Of a stretch of 23,745 bases of DNA, positions 9,680 through 21,709 are shown in pieces; position 1 is the first letter of the stretch, and the number at the start of each line of letters is the position of its first letter. Under the pieces are notes generated by a model, which worked only from the letters and a program-made list of their open reading frames with translations, was not told the DNA's origin and searched no databases. The stretch lies in contig JAQGBZ010000640.1 of NCBI GenBank assembly GCA_034687125.1, forward strand, positions 1 to 23,745. Direction: 5' to 3'. The DNA comes from Neelides folsomi (Eukaryota; Arthropoda; Collembola; Neelipleona; Neelidae). A program made the translations under genes and the position numbers.

Positions 9680-12600
9680 TTAAAACGCTGCTCCGTCCCC
9701 GGTTGGGTCCAAAATCCATGGATAATGTCTTGGGCATTCCATGCAAGTGAAGAGTCGGAGAGTTTCGCCCGGGAGTTCCCGAGTGGTCAAAGGGCACGTG
9801 TTGGGAAGCGAACAAAACGGCTGTCCCTTCACGTCGCATTTCTCTTTCCATTCTTGGAAATCTCGGAGGGCAGTAAGCTCAGTAGGATTTTGCATCCATT
9901 GGATGACCTGTAAAAATTAAACATTTAAAAATCCAAATATCCAAAATTATAAAAAATGACACATGTATTTAGGTAGTGTATAGAATGAATTGAGTCAGAT
10001 TAATTAATTTTTATTACCTGAAGCATTGTAACAAAATAAACATCATTTCTTCCAAGCATCTCATCAATAAATTTGGTCAATTCCTCCCTAAATTCTCTCT
10101 TTGACTTGAGCCAAGAAGCGTGGAAATGAAGACCAAGCGGTGCGCGGTTGGTTGAAAAATGTCTATTGAAATTGTGACGGAGAAGTCTGAAAAGAAAATT
10201 ATTTAAATTAGATGTCATTAGAATAATTGATTAAATTATTTCCAATTATGTAAAAAAATTAAGCAATAAATGTGTTGGTGCAAACAAAGATAAATAATTA
10301 TGTGCACTACCCAACAACGAAAAGGTTTGCGCCATCCCTCAGTTTGATATTAACCAAGGAGCGCGCAAACCTTTTTGTTGTTGGGTAATAGATTATCTTG
10401 TGATGGTTAAACTTACCTTCCGAATTGTTCCCCAGTTTGAATATTTGAGCACGAAGAGACCATGTGACAACCGGGAAGTGATTCATCAAAAGTTGGATCG
10501 TCTCTCCTGTCCAACTCGTTCATTACAATTTCCCAAACTGGGTGAGATCGCGAAGGACAATTTTGAGCATTTCCGTGGCATTTGTGAGGCATACGGAAAT
10601 AAAGTGTGTAAGGCCAAATGGGAACTCGATTCAAAGGAGCAGTGATGGAAGCGTCATATACGAAAAACTAAAACACAATTTCAATTATCAATAAGCTATC
10701 CATTTACAAATATCCTTCAAAATAATAAATATCAGCAAACAAATATTATAATTACAGTATTTCTGTATAATTTAAAAGTTTGTATATAAATATATATAAT
10801 AAATCTATTTTAATTACTTGATCTGCCATCATTTCAAATTGCTTATTTCCACCAATACGAAGGAACGGAGCTCGAATTCCAATAACACTTCCATCAGTAA
10901 TATTCGCAAAACTTTAAAAAATAATTAAAATTTAATAATGAGTTAGCTCATTCAATTATATTAAAATGGTTAAATAATAGATTAGATAATTTTGTTTATT
11001 AAATCAATTTAATTTAATTAATTAAAATAACTACAATAATTTGAATAATTACCGTTCAATAATAAGCCTATTTCCAGCCATCTCAGCCAACCAATCATCA
11101 TAAGTTCCTTCGGTCCAGTAAATTGGATCATCTTTGTTGGTCACTGAGAAACTCGCAATTTCATGTCCTTGGCGATGAAGTTCCTAAAAACCATTAAAAA
11201 CCATTCATTGTAATTACATTTAAAATATCCATTTGTCATTATTTGTCATTTAATGATAATTCACTTTACAAAGATAAATGACTCAACATATTCCATTATA
11301 AATATTTAGATAAAGTTAATAAATAAAGGTCGTCTATTTAGCATTAAGCACCAAAGTTAAAGTTAAATCTATCCTTCGCTCGCCATATAAACTTATATAA
11401 CAATCCCCATTGTAAGTAAATTCCATTGGCCATTGGCATATATTAAATTCATCAAGTATTGCAAGATTGAAGTCCTAATTTAAGAATAAACCCTGAATAA
11501 ACTGAATATTCAATTGTGGTAATTAAATGTAAGTCATGTTGCATTAGGCAATGTGAAGATAATTTAAGGTCGAGGGTTTGCGACCGCCAGTTGTTGGGTG
11601 AAGGAGGATGGAAAGTAGAAGGATAAATCTATCAATAAATAAACAGTTCCTTCGAAAGTGAAAAAGAGAAAGGGAAACTCAAACTCCATTCATCAATAGA
11701 ACTCTCCCTCCCTATCCTTTTACACGCCTTCTGCTTCCTCATAATCCCTTCAGGACGTCTGGTGCTCCAATTCATCTTCTACAAATGACCACTTGGACTG
11801 ATTTACAACTCATGAAATTTCTAACGTAATTTGGTAACTAAGAGAAAATACCTTGTAGACTCATTAGAGTTAATAGTTAATTAAAAGTAATTTAATTTTA
11901 ATTAATGTAATTAAATTAAATTTATTGTAAGAGATAAGAGATAATGTAAAGTAATTTAATAATAGTTTAATATTAATTAATTTTTAATTAATTTTACCTG
12001 AACTCCTGAGTAATTTGTATATTTATGTGAAGTGAAGAAAGTTCCTTTGATTTGACATCCATTAGGATTTTGACGATTCCCGTTGAAGATCTCCGCGTAA
12101 AGGTCCACGTTATCGACGTTGACGGCTCCGTTGAAGGTGATGGTGATCATTTGGGGAACCTTGAAATTGATCCTCATTTTAAACTCACTTTCTCTTTAAC
12201 CCACATTTGATAATGATGATGGTCGTAAAGGGAGAGTCGGGAGATAAAGGCGAACGGGAGTTTGGCCCACTTACGCTATTGGGTTCTAAAGCTCCAGGAA
12301 TCCTCGTTCCATCAGCAGAGCAGAAACAATCTGGGAGAACACATTGGGTTGGGTCGCATTCGGGCGCACGATTCGGATCAGTTTCAACAGCTATTAAAAA
12401 CAACATCTTTAAAATAACCATTTAATTCATAATTAAATATTTTTACACTTTTTAGTATAATGCATAAATTTTAATTTACTTGTACTCAACATGATGTGAA
12501 TGATCTCGTACTTAATTGCAATTAACAGGTTACAAATTCAGTTAAATGGGATTATTGACTAATGTGAGAAAATGCATTGGGAAATGCAATTGCTTTTTTC

Positions 12601-13731
12601 ACATGCAATTGCAATCACTTAAAGCATCCTATATGGAAATGTATAGTGATTTATACTGAACAATATTCTATATAGAAATTGGAGCAAGAACGGCATATTA
12701 AATATATTGATTGAGTATAAATATATGTATGTATGTTCTAATATAACGGTTTAAGATATCACAATGACGTTTTGCCATCAATGTGTACATAGGTTAGTAT
12801 GAGAATTTTGTATGCAGATTGTGCGAATTGGATCAATGTAATGAAGTGGGGATATAAAAATACACGGAATTGAAAGAAACTTGATTGATACGTAATTAGT
12901 AAAGTAAGTTGTTGAGTTACCTAACCAAACCGGCTATAATACTTTACAAAGTCGAGTCGTAATGATCTTATTGACAATGTAAAATGTAGGTTGTGGTAAT
13001 AATGGAACAAATATGAAAATCAATCTTTTTATAATATTAAGTATAAGGAGATTTTAAGTATCGGTGTATGCAACATTTAAAAATTAACTATAATTAAAAA
13101 TAATGTAAATTGAACTTACTGCATGCGTTTTCGTCAGATGTATCGGAGCAATCTGGTTTATCATCACAGAACAAAGCTTTGTCAATACATTCACCGTTTC
13201 CACATTGGAGTTTCCCATCGGGGCAAACTGGCTCATCGGTCACCAAATTAGGCAAAACTTTTCTTGGCTCTGTTAAAATAATTAAAATTAAATAATATCA
13301 CAATTAACCCAAAAAAACATAATTTATATAAAACTTAAAAACCACTCCATTAGTTAAAAATGAACAATTAAGTAAAATGGATCCAGTAATTAAATAATGA
13401 TTAAAAATTGTAATTTTAACTTACTTTCCAATTTGTCGCAATTGTTGACTCTCCCCTTCCAATCGCAAGTTTGTTTAAAAATGTCAAAAGCGAGCCCATT
13501 GGGACATTTGACTCCTCCAAGTCTGATTGATCCGGTCAGTCCAGCCCGATCGCATCTGACCACATCTCTGCAATCTCCCTCAGTGGTAAGTCTGAAATAT
13601 TCGTCTTCGGGCCGGTCCTTGCATAGTTTTTCTATCTGGGCTGAGTTGGGTTTGAGAACGTCGTCGGTTTGTGATCGGCTGTTCCCAACGGTGAGTCCGA
13701 GGAAAACGAGGAAGCAGATCGCGAGCTTCAT
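9680..13731 (-). CDS. serp: Chitin deacetylase-like protein (serpentine/CDA1 type), metal-site residues replaced
   Basis: The nine exons are 13425-13731, 13120-13269, 12275-12390, 11998-12159, 11053-11183, 10818-10911, 10417-10667, 10018-10186 and 9680-9907. All phases agree, giving 535 residues, the usual family length. The start MKLAICFLVFLGL gives a signal peptide. A longer frame upstream would bury it, so this ATG was chosen. A CBM14 chitin-binding domain has six Cys (37, 54, 60, 76, 89, 98), then an LDLa domain (118-152, six Cys, ending DCSDTSDENAC), then a family-4 carbohydrate esterase domain from about 190. RAPFLRIGG and GLHFHASW match motifs 3 and 5. The sequence is closer to insect CDA1/Serpentine than to CDA2/Vermiform (for example ERFANITDGS). 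Such proteins are secreted and modify chitin in cuticle and tracheal tubes. Odd: motif 1 reads TFNGA (200-203 region) instead of TFDDA, and motif 2 reads FSVTN (257-261) instead of H-S/T-x-x-H. The Asp-His-His metal triad therefore seems absent. Confidence 0.93.
10308..10387. mobile_element. 80-bp hairpin mini-transposon in intron 7 of the chitin deacetylase gene
   Basis: TA-bounded inverted arms of about 25 bases are present: TACCCAACAACGAAAAGGTT then TGCGC on the left, and the same sequence inverted at 10363-10387 with one mismatch. The loop is about 30 bases. TA borders suit Tc1/mariner-type insertion. The arms differ from those of the element at 22051-22130, so this is a second family. 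It makes up a third of the 230-base intron and lies 29 bases inside the donor. Confidence 0.75.
11184..11997 (-). other. Long intron 4 of the chitin deacetylase gene
   Basis: The intron is 814 bases, against about 110-230 for most others in the gene. The segment about 11565-11800 is GC-richer than the usual intron DNA and has purine-rich then pyrimidine-rich blocks, which might mark an intronic enhancer or old insertion. A 47-codon minus-strand frame (11632-11775) has no support as an exon. Confidence 0.4.
12391..13119 (-). other. Long intron 2 of the chitin deacetylase gene
   Basis: This is a 729-base AT-rich intron between the LDLa exon and the exon starting the deacetylase domain. I see no repeat, hairpin element or alternative exon in it. 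Confidence 0.5.
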
Positions 13732-14983
13732 GACGAATAAATACAAGCCTTCTTGTTCGGCGGGCGAGTGGGAAGTGAGCGGTGGAAGGAACGGATGTTG
13801 AGGAGTCACAACAACTGGTTCTCCACTTTCACCTACTTCTTCCCCTTCACCCACAGACGCGTTTCTAATTCTTCAACAACACTCAAAGACCATCTTAACA
13901 TCATTACTATACACAATCAAATACACATAGAAAATCCTTACAATTATTCTTCATACGCTAATATATACACATGGTCAATATAGCACATAATAATATAACT
14001 CATGGTTCATATGACAATGTAAATTTGGCCAAAATGAAAAAGTCAACTACGATAACCAACTCGTATTTTGTCATGCCAACCATAGCAACTATAAAAGACC
14101 AGACAAGACTTTTACAATGTTACTTTTGTTACATTATAATATGTATATTAGATATATTGGACGTATAACAAATATTAATAAAGAAATATATTTAGAAAAA
14201 TCAAATTTAAAAATATAATGTATTAATTTTGATTTGATATGATTTTGAAAATATGATAAATATTTTAATTTCAGTATGTATTGTTGGATATACAGATATG
14301 TATTGGTATATATATATTTATTTGTATGTTAATGTATCTTTGGCTCTTGTTTGGATTTGTTGGTGGATGTTTTGGGAAGTGTCGGAGCGGAAGAGAAATA
14401 GTTGGAATTATTGGACTCAACCTGCCGGTTTATGCCAAAAAAATGTTGTTGTGGTTCCCAAGAGAATCTCACTTTTTTATATACAAATGCGACAAGTCCA
14501 CTGCGTGGCGAGGTCGTTCAAATTCCCAAATGGACATGCATTGCTTATAATTAAATGTACTATATATCATATCATATCATATTACAATATGTGAATATTT
14601 TACCCTTTAAAGAACTTTATATATCCAATATGGATGTTACGCGCTTAAAATTGAATATGAGTATTTGCCCTTTTCTTGGTCATTATAATAAATGCGGAAA
14701 TTGTGGGTTATTCAAATAGAAATTGGAGAAATTGAGCAAATGAGATTTAAATGTCGAGTTGACTCACATTTGGTCCTTGGACATTTGTTCAAGTTAAGTA
14801 AATATGGTAATGGGGGGAATCCGGTTCTCAAGAGACACATTGACTGGGAGAGTCCGAGAGCGGCTTATCTAATCCACCTTACTTAACTCCTCCGCTGTCC
14901 TCAATAAGAATACAAATGGGGGTCAATTCCCCTTCCCTTCACAAGTGGAACAAAGAAAAACCCTTACTTGGAAATGAGAAACA
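13732..14983. other. 5' leader and promoter region of the chitin deacetylase gene, to the 3' end of INTS11
   Basis: The first ~150 bases (13732-13880) are GC-richer and read as the 5' UTR of the minus-strand chitin deacetylase gene. The rest should hold its promoter. Two GC-richer islands (about 14340-14530 and 14690-14930) carry chance reading frames with no recognisable protein and could be regulatory DNA. A short (ATATC)n microsatellite lies at 14564-14582. Confidence 0.4.
14564..14582. repeat. ATATC microsatellite, just under four units
   Basis: Three full ATATC units are followed by ATAT, in AT-rich sequence upstream of the chitin deacetylase gene. Confidence 0.8.
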
Positions 14984-14989
14984 TTTATT
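14984..14989 (-). promoter_or_regulatory. Polyadenylation signal of INTS11
   Basis: AATAAA on the minus strand, nine bases past the TAA stop at 14998-15000. This implies a very short 3' UTR. Confidence 0.55.
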
Positions 14990-14997
14990 TTAATACT

Positions 14998-17900
14998 TTA
15001 AGTAGCGTAGTTCTGAAGAATCGCGTAAACGTACGAACCCAATTCCTCATCCTGTAAATGGAAAAAAATTAACATTATACTTAACTTGTAATTAAAAGTA
15101 ATTATCAGAACCAATTGTTAAAGAAAATCATCAATTAAAAATGATCCAATTAAATAAATGCGACACTCCTCATTTAAAAATTAAAATGACAACAAATATT
15201 CAAAAATCAATATACTGATGTAAATATACCGATGTAAATATTTAAATAGTAAATATCGGCATTAATCCAATAGTAAAAGGCATATTTAAAAATGGAGTGG
15301 GTAACTAACTTTAATTAATTTTATTGGTTTAATTAAAATATAAATTAAAAAAAATTGTGGCTTACTTGAAGATTCCAAGTAACGGAAAGTTCCTTTTCCG
15401 TTTCGCTTTTTGGAACTTGTGAGATTTGGAGTTTAACGGCGCCGTCTTGAATGCTCACTTCTTTCTCGCTCAGAATCTCCACCGTCGTTTCTCCCAGCTT
15501 GGATGACAAAAGGGCCGTGAGTCGTTCAGCTGTTCGGCTCAATCCGCCGAATTCTCTCACGATCAATTTATTGGTGAAAGTGAAGGTGTGGCAAGGAAGG
15601 CCAAGTTCATGTGTTGCTTCTTCCACTGGTAAAAGTTTAAGACCCTGAAATAAATAAATTCAGAAACGCTTTAATATTTTAACATTAAGTGTATTTTGTG
15701 AAATATCTATTTGATTAAATTCAATATATTACTTCGATATTTAACATATTTATGTATAATTTATAATTTCAAATTGCTTACTGAATCTTTCATAATCAAA
15801 ATCCCATGAAAGAGTTTTTGTCTCTTTGGGTCTGGTGGAGTTGCTTCATAAGAAGTTTCGACTGCTTTCACTAAGGACAAACTTGCATCGACACGAACGT
15901 CAGGCTCAGTTTTAATAACGCACGTTTCGCCATTAGCTGGCATGTAACAATCAATTTGAAATTCCTATAATGAACAAAATGAAATTATTAATTTTATCAA
16001 GCATCTGTATTTGTATTACTGAAATGGTTAAAGTTTAAATGTATTAAAGTAGCTAATTTTTAATATCTCACCTTGTTAATTTTCTGTTTGAGAAATTCCA
16101 TCTTGACAGCTTCTCCGTGTACCAAAAGAACATTTTTGGGCTGCGAATAATGAATAAGCTGCATGATCCCTTTGGCATCGGCATGGGCAGAGAACGACAT
16201 GTATTGGACTGACATTTTAACTTCAATGATTTGTCCGTTTTCCAAATCGATTTTCTTGTGCCCACTCAGGATTTTTGATCCAACAGTTCCATTGACACAA
16301 TACCCGGGCATAATAACCTGTTCGAATTAAAAATAATCACTTTACTATAATTAATTAAACCTCACAAAAATTTTAATTATTAATTAATTAATTAGTCAAG
16401 AATTTGAAATTTGATGAATAAACAAAACACATTATAGGAAAATTTAATAAAAGAATAATGTATTTAGTTTAATTGTAATTAAATTAAATAATCACCATGT
16501 TATTTTCATTCGGCGCCCATCGTTTAAAAATCTGCAACGATAACCCAGCATGCAACATTCCAGGAGTTGCAAAAACGACCATTGCACCGGGGTTGTCGAT
16601 GTATTGTTTGTCGAATGGCTTGATGTGATTAAAATCGAACATGTTTCGAGTGACAAAAGTTTTCTTGATCTTTTGATTCGTCCAAGTGATGAACATTTTG
16701 TAATAATTATTTGCTCGTTCGGTCAATCCAGCAGCGAAGTAAATCGGGACAGTTAAATTCATCCTTTCCCAATAAGTCTCAAGGAGAATGCAAAGTTCCT
16801 GGGCCCGGCCGAGGGCAAAAACTGGAATCAAAACTTTTCCTCCTTTTTCCACACAATCGTGGACTTTCTTAAGGAAATCTCTTTCTCGGCATCGTTTAGA
16901 ATCTCTGATAGTTGTGGCGTAGGTTGATTCGCTGATGAGAATGTCCGGACGGCAACGGTCGATCCATGCAGCTCCCAAATGTCGATCGGGAGTCATGTTG
17001 TAATCGCCCTGAATTAGAATTTAAATGAATTTAACTAATATCTTAAATAAATTAATAATTTAAAGTTAAATGATTTAATTAACGATTATTTGAATGATAA
17101 TTTTTTACTGTGTAAACAACTGATTCTTGTCCAACTTTAATGTGGAACATTGCAGCTCCGAGAACATGTCCAGCATAGTAAGCTTTAATTTCCAAATTCT
17201 CATCGACCATTACTGATTGATGAAGATTGACTGGAATGAATTTCTTGACACAATCTTTGATCATTGCCGATGTGAAGAAATTCGTTTCGCCTTTTCTTTC
17301 CACCATCACTTTCCTCATGTCTTCCTATTTAGTAAATTAAGTTAGTCAATTATAATTAATTAATTAAAATTATATAAGAATTATATAGTAAATTGTTTTA
17401 TTTAATGTTAATCTGTATTAGGTATTTAGAAAAGAAAATCATTAATTACAAGAAGGATCGGACAAATGGCTTTAGTTGGATGGGTCATGTAAATCGGCCC
17501 GGTGTAGCCAACGACTTCGGTCATAAAAGGCAAAGCTCCACAATGGTCCAAATGGAAATGAGAAATGATGACACAATCGAGATATTCAGTCAACGGCATT
17601 CCTTTCGTAATGACGGAAAAATCAGGGAATTTCCTCTGTAAATAAATAAATTGAAATTCAATGATTTCTAATTTTTATCAAGTTTGGAAAGTTTGGAATA
17701 TTAATAATGTTAGAATTTAAATACAAAATTATAATATGTAATTAGTAATGATTAAATTGTTAAATGGTTTAATTAAATTTTAAATTGACCTCATCGTTGA
17801 ATCCCATGTGCATCCCGCAATCCAGCATTACATTTTTTCCACCGATGGCCAACAAGAGACAACTTCGACCAACATCTTGGCCAGCTCCTGTTATTACAAA

Positions 17901-18000
17901 ATTTAAATTAGAATACAATAACAATTGGTTTTTGATTATGAGTTTAATGGGAAACAAATTTTAATTTCTAACCAAGAGGAGTAATCCTGATTTCTGGCAT
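14998..18000 (-). CDS. INTS11: Integrator complex subunit 11 (INTS11), RNA endonuclease
   Basis: The nine exons are 17973-18000, 17790-17887, 17450-17635, 17109-17324, 16496-17008, 16072-16317, 15782-15964, 15366-15644 and 14998-15051. All join in phase and give 600 residues, the length of human INTS11. INTS11 is the catalytic subunit of the Integrator complex in the nucleus. It cuts the 3' ends of U snRNA precursors and of nascent transcripts at paused genes. The metallo-beta-lactamase and beta-CASP motifs are intact: [10 protein letters not shown] and [11 protein letters not shown] at the N-terminus, HFHLDH at residues 68-73, GDYN with Asp178, the catalytic ESTYATT Glu203, SFSAHAD and VHGE. 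The C-terminal part (from about 425) is the more variable INTS9-binding region and ends [15 protein letters not shown]. The start ATG gives [10 protein letters not shown], as in known orthologues. The second exon ends with donor GTCAAT and the first with GTTAGA, both weaker than usual. Confidence 0.97.
15211..15238. repeat. 14-bp tandem repeat in INTS11 intron 8
   Basis: TATACTGATGTAAA (15211-15224) is followed by TATACCGATGTAAA (15225-15238), with one mismatch. It lies within the intron 15052-15365. No function is suggested. Confidence 0.6.
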
Positions 18001-18451
18001 TTCTGCTTCGGGGTTTTAAAATGAAAAAAAAAACTAACGAACTTCAATTCAATTTATGCATGACATTTTTCAAATTAAATCGAATTAAAACCGAATTGAA
18101 CCGTCGATGTTTCAAATCTCAATTATCGCTGTATTTTTGTTTATTCTGTGATTATTGTTGTACAATAGTGTTTTAATTGTGATTGTTATTTATTTTTGTC
18201 TTAACAGGTCTAAACTTGAAACTTTAACTTAACACTTAACTTGTCTTTTGTTTTGTGAATAAGCCGGAATTTCAATCCCGCGGAACCAAAGTTCGTGAAA
18301 TAAACTCACAACACTTCACTGTATTTTACAAAACTTCTCTTTCTCACAGAACTTTGACTTTACGAAGAATAATTAAAATTACAATTAATTTAACAAATAA
18401 ATAGTAATTTTAAAGTTTAACATATAAGCAATTTATCTTTTAGTAATAACA
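18001..18451. promoter_or_regulatory. Shared head-to-head promoter region of INTS11 and COQ4
   Basis: The start codons of INTS11 (minus, 18000) and COQ4 (plus, 18452) are 451 bases apart with no gene between. Both leaders and core promoters must fit here. A GC-richer part at about 18260-18360 (around CCCGCGG) is the best candidate core. No clear TATA box is seen in a sensible place. TTTATCTTTTAG just before 18444 looks like a splice acceptor and may join an upstream COQ4 exon. Confidence 0.5.
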
Positions 18452-19376
18452 ATGTTTGAACACGTTCACATCCCATTGACGAGAATTCAAAGAGCGATTT
18501 TAGTCTGTGGAACAGGAATTTCTTCATTCTTGAATCCCGCACGTGCTGGTAAAGAGCCAATTATTATTTTTTATATTTAATAAATTATTAACATGTGTAT
18601 TTATTTTAAATTGTTCTAACTGAACTTTAAAAATTTTCATTTTTGATATTGGTTTCAGATTCAATTGCAGTGTTCGGTGAAGTCACAGGGGAAAGAGCTC
18701 TCGAACAAATTCATGCCCAAATGCTCGCAGACCCCGAAGGAGCCGAAATCCTCCGTGACAAACCGCGAATTAATTCATCGACCGTCGACCTCGCCGCTCT
18801 CGCCCAACTCGACGAAGGAACATTTGGACGAGAATATTTGAACTTCCTCGAAGTGAACAAAGTGACCCCTGACTCCCGACTCTCGGTCAAATTCATCAAA
18901 GACCCCGAGCTCGCGTATGTCATGCAACGCTATCGAGAAATCCATGATCTTGTTCACACCGTCACAGGGCAACCAACAAATATGCTTGGTAAATTAATTA
19001 AAATTAATTATAATATAATAAATGGCAGAAATTAATTTTATAAATTCAAAAATAAAAATGATAGTTGGAATGAATTAAAATAATTTTAATTATTGTTATT
19101 TATTTATTTGGATTTGTTTTAGGTGAAGTTTTGGTTAAATGGATCGAAGGGATTCAAACGGGTCTTCCGATGTGCGTCCTCGGCGGTGTTGCGGGTGCCA
19201 CTCGACTTCGACCCAAACAACGAGGGAAATACACTAGTGGACATCTCCGATGGGCCATCGACCTCGGTCACAATTCCCGACCCCTTATGAACATTTACTA
19301 CGAAAAACGCTGGGCACAACAATTAATCGAAATCAGACGATATATTTCACCATTATTATCCAAAATACCTAAATGA
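18452..19376 (+). CDS. COQ4: Ubiquinone biosynthesis protein COQ4
   Basis: The exons are 18452-18548, 18659-18988 and 19123-19376. Both junctions are phase 1 and GT..AG, giving 226 residues. COQ4 acts on the matrix side of the mitochondrial inner membrane, organising the coenzyme Q synthesis complex and taking part in ring oxidative decarboxylation. The family features are clear: HIPLTRIQRAILVCG near the start, the DPEGAEILRDKPRI block, GREYLNFLEVN, and the metal-binding HD-x-x-H-(x11)-E motif (H128, D129, H132, E144). The end has QTGLPMCVLGG and YYEKRWAQQ. The model lacks a mitochondrial presequence: it starts where the mature part of other COQ4 proteins begins. A good acceptor (TTTATCTTTTAG, ending 18443) is open in frame into the ATG, so an extra 5' exon with the targeting peptide may be missing. 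Confidence 0.93.
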
Positions 19377-19498
19377 TATTTTAAATTCAACTTCACATTG
19401 TAAATTGGACTTTGTGTGTTAAACTACTTTTATTGTTATATATTAAAAAAGACATTAATATCAATGAATTATAAATAACGCTATTAAACTACAAATGC

Positions 19499-19562
19499 AA
19501 TAAATGCAAATAACTATTTTAAATCAAATTATTTGTAGAATATCAAATTGAATAACTTTATT
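19499..19562. promoter_or_regulatory. Facing polyadenylation signals of COQ4 (+) and thymidylate synthase (-)
   Basis: AATAAA on the plus strand at 19499-19504 lies 123 bases after the COQ4 stop. On the minus strand AATAAA at 19557-19562 lies about 290 bases after the thymidylate synthase stop. The signals are 52 bases apart and each points into the other gene's 3' end, so the two transcripts may overlap. An earlier ATTAAA for COQ4 lies at 19442-19447. The rest of 19377-19847 is AT-rich with nothing else visible. Confidence 0.45.
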
Positions 19563-19847
19563 TAAATTCATCGAAGAATCATTAAAGGTAAATCTAACTT
19601 AATATTGATTGTGCAATCGATTCATAAATAGATAGAGGATTAAAGTGGCATTTAATTAATTAATAATAACAAAAGTTTAAAGTTGTGACAATAATAAAGA
19701 GATCGTATAATTTAAGTTCTAAATATAATATTAAGTAAAGATTTGACAGATTTAAGTAGATGAATACTTAATAGGAATGAAATCAAAAGAATAATTCTAA
19801 CCAATTATCATTTTGTTTAAATATAAAGATAGTTTAATTTACAGAAA

Positions 19848-21133
<1,286 letters not shown>

Positions 21134-21681
21134 GATTTGCGTTAATGTTTAATTGGAAATTATATTAAAATGTTAGGGAGTGAATAAAGTGAATTGTTGT
21201 CCTTTCTCTGAATTCTCTGCCTTGCAAACTTTTTTTCCTTCCTTTGTCTAATTTGAATTCCATGGGGGAATTTCCCTCCAAAGGTTTCATATTTGCCCAT
21301 GCAATGGGCAGTGTATATTTGCAAAGTTAATTAGCCAATCTCTTAATAAATGCAAAATATTAATAATTCATCAAATTAAAAATTCTATAAAATTTACTTC
21401 ATGATAAGTCCTTGGGATAAAAAGAAAATTTATTTAAATAAAAGTCATTATGCTTCAGAATAATTTATTTTCCATTAAATGATTAAACACGTATGCCGAT
21501 TTAATAACATTTACTATATATAGGTACACACAATTTATATTTATAAACGTTATCTCTCATTTCTTATATCAATATTTTTATATTATAGCTGAATATAGTT
21601 TTTATAAACTTGATCAAGACGTCAATACAGCAATATAAATGTTTTTCCTGATTCTTGAATTATGCAATATTTATAAGTTTT
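21134..21681. other. Intergenic: promoter of thymidylate synthase
   Basis: About 150 bases next to the start codon (21134-21310) are GC-richer, with pyrimidine-rich runs and two CCATG-G repeats, and should be leader and promoter. The rest is AT-rich. No gene, RNA or mobile element is visible. Confidence 0.45.
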
Positions 21682-21687
21682 TTTATT
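21682..21687 (-). promoter_or_regulatory. Polyadenylation signal of the secreted cysteine-rich gene
   Basis: AATAAA on the minus strand, 23 bases beyond the TAA stop at 21710-21712. Confidence 0.55.
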
Positions 21688-21709
21688 ATAAGTCAATGAC
21701 AATTTATGT

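Noticed and set aside
11632..11775. Possible alternative exon (47 codons) in intron 4 of the chitin deacetylase gene
   Set aside because: It ends in a stop, matches no part of a deacetylase, and the preceding TTTGTAG lacks a good pyrimidine tract.
13390..13854. Longer N-terminus for the chitin deacetylase (starting about 40 residues earlier)
   Set aside because: It would bury the clear signal peptide that begins at 13731, and the extra residues are not like the family.
14253..14886. Plus-strand frames of 113, 89 and 64 codons in GC-richer islands
   Set aside because: They have overlapping frames with no signal of real protein and no splice pattern; more likely promoter DNA of the chitin deacetylase gene.
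18711..18972. Minus-strand frames opposite COQ4 exon 2
   Set aside because: Antisense shadows of a well-conserved exon.
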